The translations under genes were made by a program, and so were the position numbers. From contig DAOWJL010000061.1 in NCBI GenBank assembly GCA_030640385.1, forward strand, positions 1-18,012: a DNA stretch of 18,012 nt, read 5' to 3'. This DNA comes from Dehalococcoidia bacterium (GTDB lineage Bacteria > Chloroflexota > Dehalococcoidia > Dehalococcoidales > G020351185). Positions 6,376 to 14,901 of this stretch are shown here, piece after piece (the stretch's first letter is position 1; every line of letters begins with the position of its first letter). Under the pieces are notes generated by a model that searched no databases, was not told the origin of the DNA, and saw only the letters and a program-made list of their open reading frames with translations.

Positions 6376-7722
6376 TTATGCTTTCCACGTTTTAAGGTAA
6401 GCCGGAATATGTGCCCCTTCCCTGGGACCGACCATTATCTCCCAGTCGGGTAGTTCTTCTTCCAGCCCGCCGCTTTCAATGGCTATATAACCCTGGATTA
6501 TAAGCTTACGATGTTTAATTTCATCGGCAATGCCGCATTTCTTAACGAATGGAGCAATGATATCGGCGCCGAATTTACCAGCCGCCCAGGCAGTCATTAC
6601 CGAAAGACCTTCGGTATCCTTTACCAGCAGGTAGCTGGGTACGCGGCTGTTTTCCATTTCACCGGAGACAATAAAGTAGGTAAGGGAGAAGTTGGAGGTA
6701 AGCAGCACCGGCGAGTTATCATCAGTATTACCAATCTTATATATGCCTTCGGTGGTAGCCAGCGGACGCTGCGGGTCGGTAAATATATTCAACCTGAGTA
6801 CCAGCAGCGGGAACAGGCTCTCTCCCTGAAAATCTGACAGGACAATAATGCCACCGTATTTGGCGACAAAGGTAGCGGCAATCAGGGCTTCTTTCATAGG
6901 ATTGTCGGTCATCTCATTGGCAAGGATAATGGTTGGGTAGCCCAGAGGGCGGAACTTCTTCTCCAGTGCAGCCCTTCTTATTATTATCTGGTCCTCGAAT
7001 GTCTGGCTTAGCTTTCTCGCACCTGAATCAATGACTATATCTTTTATACCGGACTGTTCAAGTCTGGTTGTAAGTTCAATAAGCTCATCAAGGTTTTCAG
7101 CCCTGACGGCTACGGGGCAGGATTTGTCCTTTGCCAGTGCAGTCACTTTATCCATGTTATCTTTTGTGGCGGCATAAAGCAGTGGTTTGCTATCTGAGCA
7201 GGCATCAAGTCCAGCAGCCAGTATATCCGGATTATCGCTCATCAGAATGACGCTGGCGTCGCTTTTCTGCTTTATTTTAGTTACCAGAGCCTTGAATTTA
7301 GCGGCATCCTGTGATTCACATTTTACCGCTACCAGTTCAGGGCGAAGTGTAAGCCCCACCCTCTCATATTGCAGATTGCTGGACCTATCGAGGCGGCTGT
7401 CAACTTCAGAATCGGCCATCGTATCGCTGATAAGAATAGCTATACCGGGCGGGTTTTCAAACCTCTTCTCGTGACGGAAAAGTACCGTCTCGCCACCAAC
7501 CTTTACCGCCTTCTCTCCAACACCGATGGTAACCGGCCTTATGGGTGGCGCAGATGCTTCTTCAAGTCTTTCCTTTGCTTCATCCGTTACATAGGGGCAG
7601 GCAACCAGTTCCGCCTTGCCCGCTGCCAGGCTCATGGCAAAAGCCAGACAGGTCGGCACTCCACATTCGCCACAGTTTGTTTTAGGTAATAATTTAAATA
7701 TCTCTATACCGGTAAGTGGCAT
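6376..7722 (-). CDS. acsC: Corrinoid/iron-sulfur protein large subunit AcsC (CfsA, CdhE)
   Basis: This 448-residue protein is the large subunit of the corrinoid Fe-S protein that carries the methyl group from AcsE to the A-cluster of AcsB. The N-terminus binds one [4Fe-4S] cluster through Cys17, Cys20, Cys25 and Cys42 (NCGECGVPTC plus a later Cys), used in reductive activation of cobalt. A TIM-barrel domain follows (about 90-320). The C-terminal domain, around GLSVMTAWAAGKFGADIIAP and IIQGYIAIESGGLEEELPDW, is the corrinoid-binding fold. Length and motif order match the bacterial subunit. A good AGGAGT precedes the ATG, 15 bases after acsB. The partner AcsD lies three genes upstream, separated by acsA and acsB. 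Confidence 0.95.
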   Translation of the reverse strand: MPLTGIEIFKLLPKTNCGECGVPTCLAFAMSLAAGKAELVACPYVTDEAKERLEEASAPPIRPVTIGVGEKAVKVGGETVLFRHEKRFENPPGIAILISDTMADSEVDSRLDRSSNLQYERVGLTLRPELVAVKCESQDAAKFKALVTKIKQKSDASVILMSDNPDILAAGLDACSDSKPLLYAATKDNMDKVTALAKDKSCPVAVRAENLDELIELTTRLEQSGIKDIVIDSGARKLSQTFEDQIIIRRAALEKKFRPLGYPTIILANEMTDNPMKEALIAATFVAKYGGIIVLSDFQGESLFPLLVLRLNIFTDPQRPLATTEGIYKIGNTDDNSPVLLTSNFSLTYFIVSGEMENSRVPSYLLVKDTEGLSVMTAWAAGKFGADIIAPFVKKCGIADEIKHRKLIIQGYIAIESGGLEEELPDWEIMVGPREGAHIPAYLKTWKA

Positions 7723-7737
7723 TTCAGACTCCTTTTT

Positions 7738-9942
7738 CTATAATATTGAATCCATGCTCAGTGCCGGGTGCCCTTTCTCTTGCAGGAATGGCAGAATTTC
7801 TTCTTCGGTGGTGCCAACAGTTTCATCGGCAATCATTTCAATCAGGTTGGGAATACCGAGTTCTTTAGCCCTGGCGTTGAAACGTTCAGCTATCTCCTCC
7901 TTCAGCATCTTGGGCATCCATACCAGCCTCTTTATGCCACCTTCGGCGATAATGAACTTCCTCTGTGTAACGTTATACTTGCCATGGCCGACGAACCCTG
8001 GAGTGCTTATACCGCCACCAATGGTACCGGCAAGAGTGGTGAACTTCATTCCACAGGGTGTCATATCCATGAATTCACGATTAACCGTCATTATTCCGTT
8101 GCAGGTTGGCAGCACGGCGGCGATACATTCACAGCAGCCACAGGTTGTCATCGGGTCGTTAATAATACTGTAGAAGTTGTAATGGTCAATTTTGCCACGT
8201 GAGGCTTTAGATATAAATTCGTTTACGCCTTTCCACTGTCCCAGTTTGGCATCTATGGTTTCTCCTTTAGCTACTGGCTGGTTGGGGCCGGTGGGGCTGA
8301 TTTCAAAAGCCGCCTTGCAGTCCATCCAGTTGTACGAACCGCATAATCCGGTTCTTTCCGGGCTGATGACGCAAACATGGCTGGGAGCAAATGACTGGCA
8401 TAAAGTGCAGGAATAATAGATATCGGTTGTTTCATCTGCCATACCTTCAATGCGGATATCCCTGGCAGTATAAACCTCCTTGGCTTTTTGGACGATATCG
8501 CGCACCTTTTCTTCTTGCGTATAGATTTTTATCTGTATCTTATCGAAAATGCGGCCAAAGTCCTGGTGCAATTTGGAGTGCAGGATAACGCCTATATGTT
8601 GCAGTTTGAATCCCTTTTCAACAGCTGCTTTACTGATTCTGAGCCAGGCAATATCCCGTTGACCGATATGCATCACTCCCTGAGCATAATTTAAAAGGTG
8701 ATGGATTTGCCTCTCCAGAATAGGTTCGAAATCTTCCTGCATCTCTCTGCCGGCTACTTCGACCGCTATCGCCATAGGCAATTTCGTGCCGGCTTCGACA
8801 TCCGTTATTTCAGGCCCTATAATTTCTATCTTGCCGTCATCTATCTCGTCCATATGCTTTGAGGTAACCCATTCGACCATCTGAGACCTGCCGCCGCCAC
8901 ACTCCAGGTATATATCGTCGCCACGTACCCTTTCGCCCTCAAAAGCGGGACCATAAGCGACCGGCACCGGCACATCGGCGACGGTAACCTTCAAGCCCCG
9001 TACCTCTATAGCCCGTGATACTATGTTTTCGTGAGGAACGTTGGAAACGACATGCTCATATGTACAGATACCGGTGGGTAAAATTTCAGGTATCGGGGTG
9101 TCGGCAATGGTGGGAAAGCCCCAGTTAACGGCACCGGCGGCATTGGCATACCATTCGTCGCTGATATAGCCCAGTGGCATGGCAAAGGCAAAAATACGGT
9201 CTTTGTTGTATAAGAGAATCTTTCTAAAATCACCGGGTTCAACACCACCGAATGACATAGCCGCCCTGGTGGCAAAACCCAAAGCAAATACTACTGCTGA
9301 TACATCCGGCCCGAAAGAAACAAGGCGGGTAGGCCAGCCTATCTGCAATCCACTCTCAACCAGCTGTTCGGAGAACCTTTTACCTTCATTCTCGGCACAC
9401 ATAAAGACGTACAGGTTTTTTTGCTGCAGCTCCTGGGCAATTTTAACGGCTATCTCGTTTGTGGGCGCGGCACCGAGAATAGCGGCGAAACCGGGGGCTG
9501 TGCCGTCAACAAATTCAATACCCCTTTTTCTGAGTATGACATCATCAGCAGCGCCAAGCCAGATATTATCATCGGAAGGGTCTTCCATCTTCGTGTAGAA
9601 ATTTGGCGTTTCAAGGTATCTCATTGCTTCTATAATTTCTTCGGCGAAAAAGGTCGCCATACCGACGTCAAGGGCTGGTGCCAGGTATGGCAAATGATGG
9701 CTTTCTTTAACCGGGGGTGGCAGTAAAGTTTTACACCTCTCTAATACCTGTTGCATATCACCCAATTTTTCGATTTTAAGACCCAGAATACCGTAGATTA
9801 TAGGCAGATAATAGGCGGTATTAGGGAAACCTACTGGTTCATTTGCTCCCCATTTATCCATAGCCTGCTGCCATTTATTATCAGCCCGGCCTATGATAAC
9901 ATGGGCTCCTCTAATAGCTGCTGATGCAATTATTTTTGACAT
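7738..9942 (-). CDS. acsB: Acetyl-CoA synthase AcsB
   Basis: This is the nickel enzyme that condenses a methyl group from the corrinoid protein, CO from AcsA, and CoA into acetyl-CoA. At 734 residues it is a full-length bacterial ACS, including the N-terminal CODH-binding domain that archaeal CdhC lacks. All A-cluster ligands are present at a constant offset of six from the Moorella enzyme. Cys512, Cys515, Cys524 and Cys534 hold the [4Fe-4S] cubane in SCTLCQSFAPSHVC and GLC. Cys601-Gly602-Cys603 in TTCGCCECI bind the proximal and distal nickel. Phe518 matches the residue that shields the proximal nickel. An AAGGAG precedes the ATG, 31 bases after acsA, in the order expected for a CODH/ACS complex. 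Confidence 0.97.
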   Translation of the reverse strand: MSKIIASAAIRGAHVIIGRADNKWQQAMDKWGANEPVGFPNTAYYLPIIYGILGLKIEKLGDMQQVLERCKTLLPPPVKESHHLPYLAPALDVGMATFFAEEIIEAMRYLETPNFYTKMEDPSDDNIWLGAADDVILRKRGIEFVDGTAPGFAAILGAAPTNEIAVKIAQELQQKNLYVFMCAENEGKRFSEQLVESGLQIGWPTRLVSFGPDVSAVVFALGFATRAAMSFGGVEPGDFRKILLYNKDRIFAFAMPLGYISDEWYANAAGAVNWGFPTIADTPIPEILPTGICTYEHVVSNVPHENIVSRAIEVRGLKVTVADVPVPVAYGPAFEGERVRGDDIYLECGGGRSQMVEWVTSKHMDEIDDGKIEIIGPEITDVEAGTKLPMAIAVEVAGREMQEDFEPILERQIHHLLNYAQGVMHIGQRDIAWLRISKAAVEKGFKLQHIGVILHSKLHQDFGRIFDKIQIKIYTQEEKVRDIVQKAKEVYTARDIRIEGMADETTDIYYSCTLCQSFAPSHVCVISPERTGLCGSYNWMDCKAAFEISPTGPNQPVAKGETIDAKLGQWKGVNEFISKASRGKIDHYNFYSIINDPMTTCGCCECIAAVLPTCNGIMTVNREFMDMTPCGMKFTTLAGTIGGGISTPGFVGHGKYNVTQRKFIIAEGGIKRLVWMPKMLKEEIAERFNARAKELGIPNLIEMIADETVGTTEEEILPFLQEKGHPALSMDSIL

Positions 9943-9973
9943 ATTAGTCTTTTACTCCTTACTGGCTCAGTTT

Positions 9974-11944
9974 TTATACCGCTTCTATTTCCCGTCTCAT
10001 TTCCATATCGTAGAGCACCCTTTCCCTGGCTTTATCAATACCCAGGGCACTGCGTTTTTTGTCAATGTGCTCAATCATAAGATGGGCAGCCTTAATCGGG
10101 TCCGGCTCGAAAGCCCACTTGCCGCCGTACATTTCCTCCATATCATTGAACAAATGGCTGGTGAATTCCTTGCTTCCCAGCGTGGGCCAGTTAGTGCCGA
10201 ATACAGTATAGACACCGGAGGCAACGAAGTACTGGCCGATGGCGATGGCTTTCTCACTCATCCATTCCGGTGCGGCACCGGCTGCGGGCAGGTCGCTGAT
10301 GTCATCACCGAGGCCGCCATCTTTGACCATGGCTGTGGCTGCAATCAGGATTCGGCTGTTATCAATACAGGCACCCATATGCAGTACCGGAGGGATACCG
10401 ACAGCCTCACAGACCTCAGCCAGACCTGGGCCGCAGAATTCCTTGGCGGCTTCCGGTAGCATCAGGCCAGCTTTACCAGCTGCCATAGCGGCACAACCGG
10501 TAGATAGAACCAGCACATCGTTCTTGATGAGTTCTTTGATCATGAGAGTATGGGCACTATCGTGTGTGGTACGGGCATTATTACAGCCGACTACGCCAGC
10601 CACGCCACGAATTCTGCCGTTAATTATATTGTCATTGAGAGGCCGGTATGAAGCCCGAAACAGACCACCGAGAAGGTAGTTAATGGTCTCGTGGGAAAAC
10701 CCGGCAATAAGCGGCGTTTTTATCTGTGGAATTCTAACGTTATCGCCGCGGTTGGGATAGTTGTCGATGCCGGCTTTAATAATTGCCTTAGCCGATTCCT
10801 TGGCGTTAAGCTCATCAAAGAGCATGAAGGTAGAGCCTGTAATGTGGGCACGGTCATCAGTAGTGATGAGCTTCGTATGGAAACATCTGGCAACTTCCTG
10901 AAGTCCCTGCATAATACACTGAACATCAACGACCATGGCATCGACGGCGCCGGTTATGATTGCCAGCTCCTGCTGCAGGAAGTTGCCAGCAATCGGCACA
11001 CCGTGGCGCATCATAACCTCGTTAGCAGTGCAGCACATACCAGCCAGATTAAGGCCTTTAGCCCCCTTGGACTTGGCGTACTTTATCAGTTCAGGGTCCT
11101 GGCTCAACACTGCCAGCATTTCGGCAAGCGCCGGTTCGTGGCCGTGTATGATGATGTTAACCATATCTTCCTTGAGAACACCAAGATTTATCTCGCTGAG
11201 TGTCGGAGTCGGCGTACCGAACATGACATCTTGAATTTCGGTTGCAATCATACTGCCGCCCCAGCCATCCGCCAGGGCTGCCCTCGTACCCTGAAACATA
11301 AGGCTCTTGTAGTCTTGGTCAACCCCCATATGGGTACGGTGCATAAGCTCTACGACCTCGCGGTCAATGCCACGCGGAACGACACCCAGTTTTCTCCAGA
11401 TTTCCTGACGCTTTAAGGGCGCGCTTTTTATAAATACCAGCTCGCCTTCCTGTCTGCCGAATTCGTTCTCACAGATAATGGCTATATCCAGGGCGATTTC
11501 ATTATTGCTTCTATCGCCAACATCAACACCTAGGTCGAGCGCTAATTTCAGTAGTTTCTGTTCATCTTTTACTTCAAAGTCTTTAATCTTGCCTTCCGCC
11601 ATAAGCTTGAAAGTTTCCACAACACGACGTCCATGGTCGCTGTGGGAGGCCGTTCCGGCGGCAATCTTACGAACAAAATTACGAGCGGCGATTGTTTCCA
11701 CGGTAGCTCCGCAGACACCGGTTCTCCTGGCGTGTTCTTCAGGGGTTTCATCTTTACCCTTAGCCAATGGTACCCGACAGGGTCCCATAGCACAGATACT
11801 GCAGCAGCTACCCTCGCCGCCGATGGGGCAGGGTTTCATCTTTTCAGCACGGTCAAAAACAGTCCGCACATTCTCCTGGGCTGCCTTTTCCAGCATCTCA
11901 ATACTTGCCTGGTCAATACTCTTATTCTTTGCCTCTTCTGACAT
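9974..11944 (-). CDS. acsA: Carbon monoxide dehydrogenase catalytic subunit AcsA (CooS family)
   Basis: This 656-residue Ni-Fe CO dehydrogenase reduces CO2 to CO for AcsB, or oxidises CO in reverse. The D- and B-cluster cysteines are at Cys39, Cys47, Cys48, Cys51, Cys56 and Cys78; the first five match CooS-II numbering, while the last is displaced by about eight extra residues. C-cluster ligands are all visible: the His of IIHGHEP (His269), then cysteines in AGMCCTANE, VDVQCIM, GVVGCNNART, LSTGCAAMA and MGACIDNSR. The acid-base lysine region WMSEKAIAIGQ is intact, as is ASHSDHGR. The start has a Shine-Dalgarno sequence 37 bases after acsD. Direct linkage to acsB makes it the CODH of a CODH/ACS complex rather than a stand-alone CooS. 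Confidence 0.95.
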   Translation of the reverse strand: MSEEAKNKSIDQASIEMLEKAAQENVRTVFDRAEKMKPCPIGGEGSCCSICAMGPCRVPLAKGKDETPEEHARRTGVCGATVETIAARNFVRKIAAGTASHSDHGRRVVETFKLMAEGKIKDFEVKDEQKLLKLALDLGVDVGDRSNNEIALDIAIICENEFGRQEGELVFIKSAPLKRQEIWRKLGVVPRGIDREVVELMHRTHMGVDQDYKSLMFQGTRAALADGWGGSMIATEIQDVMFGTPTPTLSEINLGVLKEDMVNIIIHGHEPALAEMLAVLSQDPELIKYAKSKGAKGLNLAGMCCTANEVMMRHGVPIAGNFLQQELAIITGAVDAMVVDVQCIMQGLQEVARCFHTKLITTDDRAHITGSTFMLFDELNAKESAKAIIKAGIDNYPNRGDNVRIPQIKTPLIAGFSHETINYLLGGLFRASYRPLNDNIINGRIRGVAGVVGCNNARTTHDSAHTLMIKELIKNDVLVLSTGCAAMAAGKAGLMLPEAAKEFCGPGLAEVCEAVGIPPVLHMGACIDNSRILIAATAMVKDGGLGDDISDLPAAGAAPEWMSEKAIAIGQYFVASGVYTVFGTNWPTLGSKEFTSHLFNDMEEMYGGKWAFEPDPIKAAHLMIEHIDKKRSALGIDKARERVLYDMEMRREIEAV

Positions 11945-11981
11945 TTATTTACTCCTTACTCAATGCTTTTAAGAAAAACCA

Positions 11982-12929
11982 TCAGGAAGCGCTTAATTCG
12001 GTTATCATATCACGAATCAGGTCTATTGCTTCAGGGTGTCTCATAATTACAACATCTCCGCCAGCCAGAAGTAAAATCAGGGCTGACATAGCTTCCATTA
12101 GAATGCCGCGCTTCTTTGTATCTCCAAGCTTCGGCTCTTCTGCTGCCGGTATTTTTACTTCTTTCGTCTTCCAGGTTTCCCTGGCTATATTACATATTAT
12201 GGGAAGCTGTAGTTTTTCGTCCTGCTGGGTCAGGGCGGCCATCCTTATCCTCTCCATTACCGAGTAGCAGTATTCAATACCATAGCCTATACTGCTGACG
12301 GTAGGGTCTATTATAATCTGGTTGTCCGGGACCCCCAGGTTACCCAGCAGTATGTTAAGCTGCTTGGCAAGATTTATATCGATAGGGCTTGAAGCGATTA
12401 CCGTATGATTATAGCCCAGTGCAGCGGCGGCAATCTTTTTGTAATCACCCTCTTCAACCGGGCCTATAACAAGCCTCTTATCCTGGCAGGTTTCACATAC
12501 CTTTCTCAGCACTTCAGTATCCTTTTCGTGGTTGTCTGTCCCCCAAACGATTAATGGCACATCTATAGCATCGGCTACTTCTCTGACGACCTCGGCGGCT
12601 TCGTCCGCCCCGCGGTCAAGGCCGTTTGGGTCTGTGCTCAATAGCTGAAGGCAGATCATCTCTGCTTTATATTCATCTATGCATTTTTTCGCCCAGGCAA
12701 CCGGGTTATCGGTTACACCCTTAAAGGGGGCAAGCGCCGCCTCCGGCCAGTCATCTGGAGGCATATCGTAGACCTCCATAGCAATTCTTGGTAATTTTGG
12801 CATACCCCCTTCGAAGAGGTGGAGCGGATATGACGTTTCACCACCTACGGTTACCGCTTTATCTCCTTTGCCGAGGATTACCTCTTTTATCTTACCGCTG
12901 TATGATATTTTAGGGACTTCAAAAGCCAT
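11982..12929 (-). CDS. acsD: Corrinoid/iron-sulfur protein small subunit AcsD (CfsB, CdhD)
   Basis: This is the small subunit of the corrinoid Fe-S protein, a TIM barrel that caps the corrinoid held by AcsC. It has 315 residues from the ATG at 12929, which has GGAGG five bases upstream; the in-frame ATG at 12941 overlaps that Shine-Dalgarno sequence and is less likely. Family features include the start MAFEVPKISYSGKIKEVILG, the segment VIASSPIDINLAKQLNILLG, and IIIDPTVSSIGYGIEYCYS followed by PIICNIARETWKTKEV. Length is normal for CdhD/AcsD. The gene lies 44 bases after the small ORF and 37 bases before acsA. Acetogen clusters usually place the two corrinoid-protein subunit genes close together, so its separation from acsC is a small departure. 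Confidence 0.93.
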   Translation of the reverse strand: MAFEVPKISYSGKIKEVILGKGDKAVTVGGETSYPLHLFEGGMPKLPRIAMEVYDMPPDDWPEAALAPFKGVTDNPVAWAKKCIDEYKAEMICLQLLSTDPNGLDRGADEAAEVVREVADAIDVPLIVWGTDNHEKDTEVLRKVCETCQDKRLVIGPVEEGDYKKIAAAALGYNHTVIASSPIDINLAKQLNILLGNLGVPDNQIIIDPTVSSIGYGIEYCYSVMERIRMAALTQQDEKLQLPIICNIARETWKTKEVKIPAAEEPKLGDTKKRGILMEAMSALILLLAGGDVVIMRHPEAIDLIRDMITELSAS

Positions 12930-12973
12930 TCCTGCCTCCATTTATGAGCCGAATTATGCATTTTTAATAAATG

Positions 12974-13141
12974 TTACTTCATACTGGCTTCTAGATATTT
13001 TATCTTTTCCTGTCTGTTTCTTAACTTATAAAGCCATCTGCCGCTGCTCACACCTTCAGGTTCACCTTCTTCATAGGTTTCTGCCAGCACCTTTACTTTG
13101 CCCCGACCGGGTGCGCTCTTTTCTTCCATCTTGTATTCCAT
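12974..13141 (-). CDS. Uncharacterised 55-residue charged small protein between folD and acsD
   Basis: An ATG at 13141 opens a 55-codon frame ending in TAA, with AAGGAG about six bases upstream, as good as those of its neighbours. The protein begins MEYKMEEKSAPGRGKVKVLA, then has an acidic YEEGEPEGVSSG segment and a basic C-terminal part with RWLYKLRNRQEKIKYLEA. It is about half charged residues, has no cysteine, no signal peptide and no membrane segment; the C-terminal part could be a helix. It fills the otherwise unexplained gap between folD and acsD, in the same direction. I recognise no family. It could be a small regulator or subunit of the CODH/ACS or corrinoid proteins, but that is only positional inference. 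Confidence 0.6.
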   Translation of the reverse strand: MEYKMEEKSAPGRGKVKVLAETYEEGEPEGVSSGRWLYKLRNRQEKIKYLEASMK

Positions 13142-13179
13142 AACCTTCTCCTTGAAGAGATATATTTTGAAGTATTTAT

Positions 13180-13208
13180 ATTATAAGAGAAATTGATAAA
13201 AGATTAAA
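13180..13208 (-). promoter_or_regulatory. Possible internal promoter before the small ORF and acsD
   Basis: The AT-rich 75-base gap after folD contains a perfect -10 box TATAAT on the minus strand (13185-13180). Seventeen bases upstream lies TTTAAT, a poor -35 match (three of six) that overlaps the end of the gap next to folD. It could give acsDABCE-DUF3786 expression independent of fhs and folD. AT-rich gaps produce such matches by chance, so the call is tentative. Confidence 0.3.
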
Positions 13209-13216
13209 ACAAGAAA

Positions 13217-14107
13217 TTACAACAGTCCGGCGGCTAGCCTAGCCGACTTTACCGTATTTGTCATCAGCATCACTATAGTCATCGGGCCTACGCCACCGGG
13301 AACCGGTGTAATTGCCTTAGCCTTTTCTTTTATTGATTCAAAGTCAACATCGCCGCAAAGGATGTTTTTACCTTCCTTTGTTTTACCTATGCGGTGAACG
13401 CCGACGTCAATTACAACTGCCCCTTTCTTTATCATGTCAGCCGTAATCGCCTTCGGCTTTCCGCCGGCGGCGACTATAAGTATATCTGCCCGCCGGGTAT
13501 GAGAGATGAGGTCACGCGTCCTGGTGTGGCATACAGTAACAGTGGCGTTAGCACCGTCCCTTTTTTGCATCAATATATTTGCAACCGGTTTGCCGACTAT
13601 ATTACTTCTGCCGACAACGACCACATCGGCACCTTCGGTTTCTATACCGGATCGGATCAGGAGTTCCTGAATACCATGCGGGGTACAGGGAAGATAGTCG
13701 GGCTCGCCTATCATCAGTTTGCCGACATTTATCGGATGGAAGCCATCGACATCTTTCCTGGGGTCAATGGCTATGAGTACATTGTTTTCATTAATGTGTC
13801 CGGGTAGTGGCAGTTGTACCAGGATACCATTAATTTTAGTGTCTTTATTCAATCTATCAATCAGAGCCAGCAGTGTCTGTTCGTCGGTATCAGCAGGTAG
13901 GTCATGTCTCTCTGAATAAATACCCAGCTCGTTACATGTTCTAGCCTTTGAGCCGACGTATGATTGTGATGCCGGGTCCTCGCCGACGAGAACAGTTGCC
14001 AGACCCGGTATAATGTTGTGCTTTTCTTTTAATTGGATAACTTCCTGCTTAAGCTCATCGCGAATTTGCTTAGAAATGGCAGTGCCGCTGATAATCTCCG
14101 CCGTCAT
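13217..14107 (-). CDS. folD: Methylene-THF dehydrogenase/methenyl-THF cyclohydrolase FolD
   Basis: This bifunctional enzyme converts formyl-THF, via methenyl-THF, to methylene-THF using NAD(P)H. At 296 residues it has normal FolD length. Active-site residues fall at the same numbers as in E. coli FolD: Tyr50 and catalytic Lys54 (SYVGSKAR), Gln98 (GILVQLPLP) and Asp121 (DPRKDVDGF). The dinucleotide-binding segment VVVVGRSNIVGKP (about 162-174) and the signature TPVPGGVGPMT are intact. A strong AAGGAGG precedes the ATG at 14107, 27 bases after cooC. Lying between fhs and the CODH/ACS genes, it acts in the methyl branch of the pathway. The next enzyme, methylene-THF reductase, is not encoded here. 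Confidence 0.96.
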   Translation of the reverse strand: MTAEIISGTAISKQIRDELKQEVIQLKEKHNIIPGLATVLVGEDPASQSYVGSKARTCNELGIYSERHDLPADTDEQTLLALIDRLNKDTKINGILVQLPLPGHINENNVLIAIDPRKDVDGFHPINVGKLMIGEPDYLPCTPHGIQELLIRSGIETEGADVVVVGRSNIVGKPVANILMQKRDGANATVTVCHTRTRDLISHTRRADILIVAAGGKPKAITADMIKKGAVVIDVGVHRIGKTKEGKNILCGDVDFESIKEKAKAITPVPGGVGPMTIVMLMTNTVKSARLAAGLL

Positions 14108-14134
14108 TTTGCCTCCTTGATATTGGTATAAAAA

Positions 14135-14896
14135 TTAAGATTTACCTAAAACCATATCCATCATACTACTGACAGCTTTTGCTGCCTCTGATTCATCGGG
14201 CAGGTCAAGCAGTGACCTTTTCTCAAGGTCGTATTTATAGACTGCATTATCCAGCGGTATGGTAGCTATCGGCTCGATATTAAATTGTTCAAGCTCCTGG
14301 ATGACATGGCTATCTAGTGCCTGAGGGGCGCAGTTTATAATCACTGATTGCCTGCCTACGATAAGTTTGAGTTCACTTATAAGCTCTATAATTCGCGCAA
14401 CTGTTCGGATTCCCTTTACCGAGTGGTCTGAAATAATAAAAAGTTCATCGATGTTTTCGGTGGTGCGGCGGCTCAGGTGCTCCATACCGGCTTCATTATC
14501 CAAAACCATATAGGCATAGTTGCCCTTTAGCTCATCGATGAATTTCTTGAGCACGGTATTGGGGTAGCAGTAACAGCCGGTGCCTTCGCCACGCCCCATT
14601 GAAATAAGGTCAAGCCCTTTACTTTCAATTATGGCTTCATGCAGTTTTAACTCAAGGTAAGCTCCCTTGGTAAGGCCACCGGGTATACTTATCTTATCAT
14701 CGTTAAAAGCGGCTATGATAGAGCCGATTGTTCTCTCGACAGTAAGCCCCAGGCTCTCTCCCAGGTTGGCATTGCCATCAGCGTCGACCGCCAGGATGGG
14801 AACCAGCCCTTTTCTTTTAAGATAGCGAATAATCAGGCTGGCGGTTGAAGTTTTACCGCTGCCACCTTTACCGGCTATAGCAATAGAGAAACTCAA
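14135..14896 (-). CDS. cooC: CooC/AcsF-type nickel-insertion ATPase for CODH/ACS
   Basis: This 253-residue MinD/CooC-family P-loop ATPase matures nickel centres of CODH or ACS. The deviant Walker A motif GKGGSGKT lies at 9-16. A Cys-x-Cys pair, Cys108 and Cys110 in GTGCYCYPN, is the metal-binding motif of the CooC dimer. The family segment VLDNEAGMEHLSRRT follows at 131-145. The start is a TTG at 14896, as no ATG is available in frame; a purine-rich AAAAGGATAGG lies just upstream, overlapping the end of the AcsV gene five bases away. The sequence fits CooC1 (CODH maturation) and CooC3/AcsF (ACS maturation); I cannot tell which from motifs alone. It is the only such ATPase in the window. Confidence 0.9.
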   Translation of the reverse strand: MSFSIAIAGKGGSGKTSTASLIIRYLKRKGLVPILAVDADGNANLGESLGLTVERTIGSIIAAFNDDKISIPGGLTKGAYLELKLHEAIIESKGLDLISMGRGEGTGCYCYPNTVLKKFIDELKGNYAYMVLDNEAGMEHLSRRTTENIDELFIISDHSVKGIRTVARIIELISELKLIVGRQSVIINCAPQALDSHVIQELEQFNIEPIATIPLDNAVYKYDLEKRSLLDLPDESEAAKAVSSMMDMVLGKS

Positions 14897-14901
14897 AACA
14901 C

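Noticed and set aside
6365..6388. Upstream GTG start for acsE at 6388
   Set aside because: It lies within acsC. The ATG at 6364 has AGGGGG at proper spacing, matches the family N-terminus and puts the folate-binding residues at the Moorella numbers.
7616..8173. A 185-codon plus-strand frame opposite acsC/acsB
   Set aside because: It spans the boundary of two well-supported minus-strand genes and encodes low-information sequence. It is a shadow frame.
9893..10459. A 188-codon plus-strand frame opposite acsB/acsA
   Set aside because: It crosses the acsB-acsA junction on the opposite strand and has no recognisable domain.
10691..11416. A 241-codon plus-strand frame opposite acsA
   Set aside because: It lies entirely antisense to the conserved CODH gene, its translation shows no family features, and it has no plausible ribosome-binding context. 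It is a codon-bias shadow.
12930..12941. Upstream ATG start for acsD at 12941
   Set aside because: It overlaps the GGAGG that serves the ATG at 12929, and no Shine-Dalgarno sequence precedes it at suitable distance.
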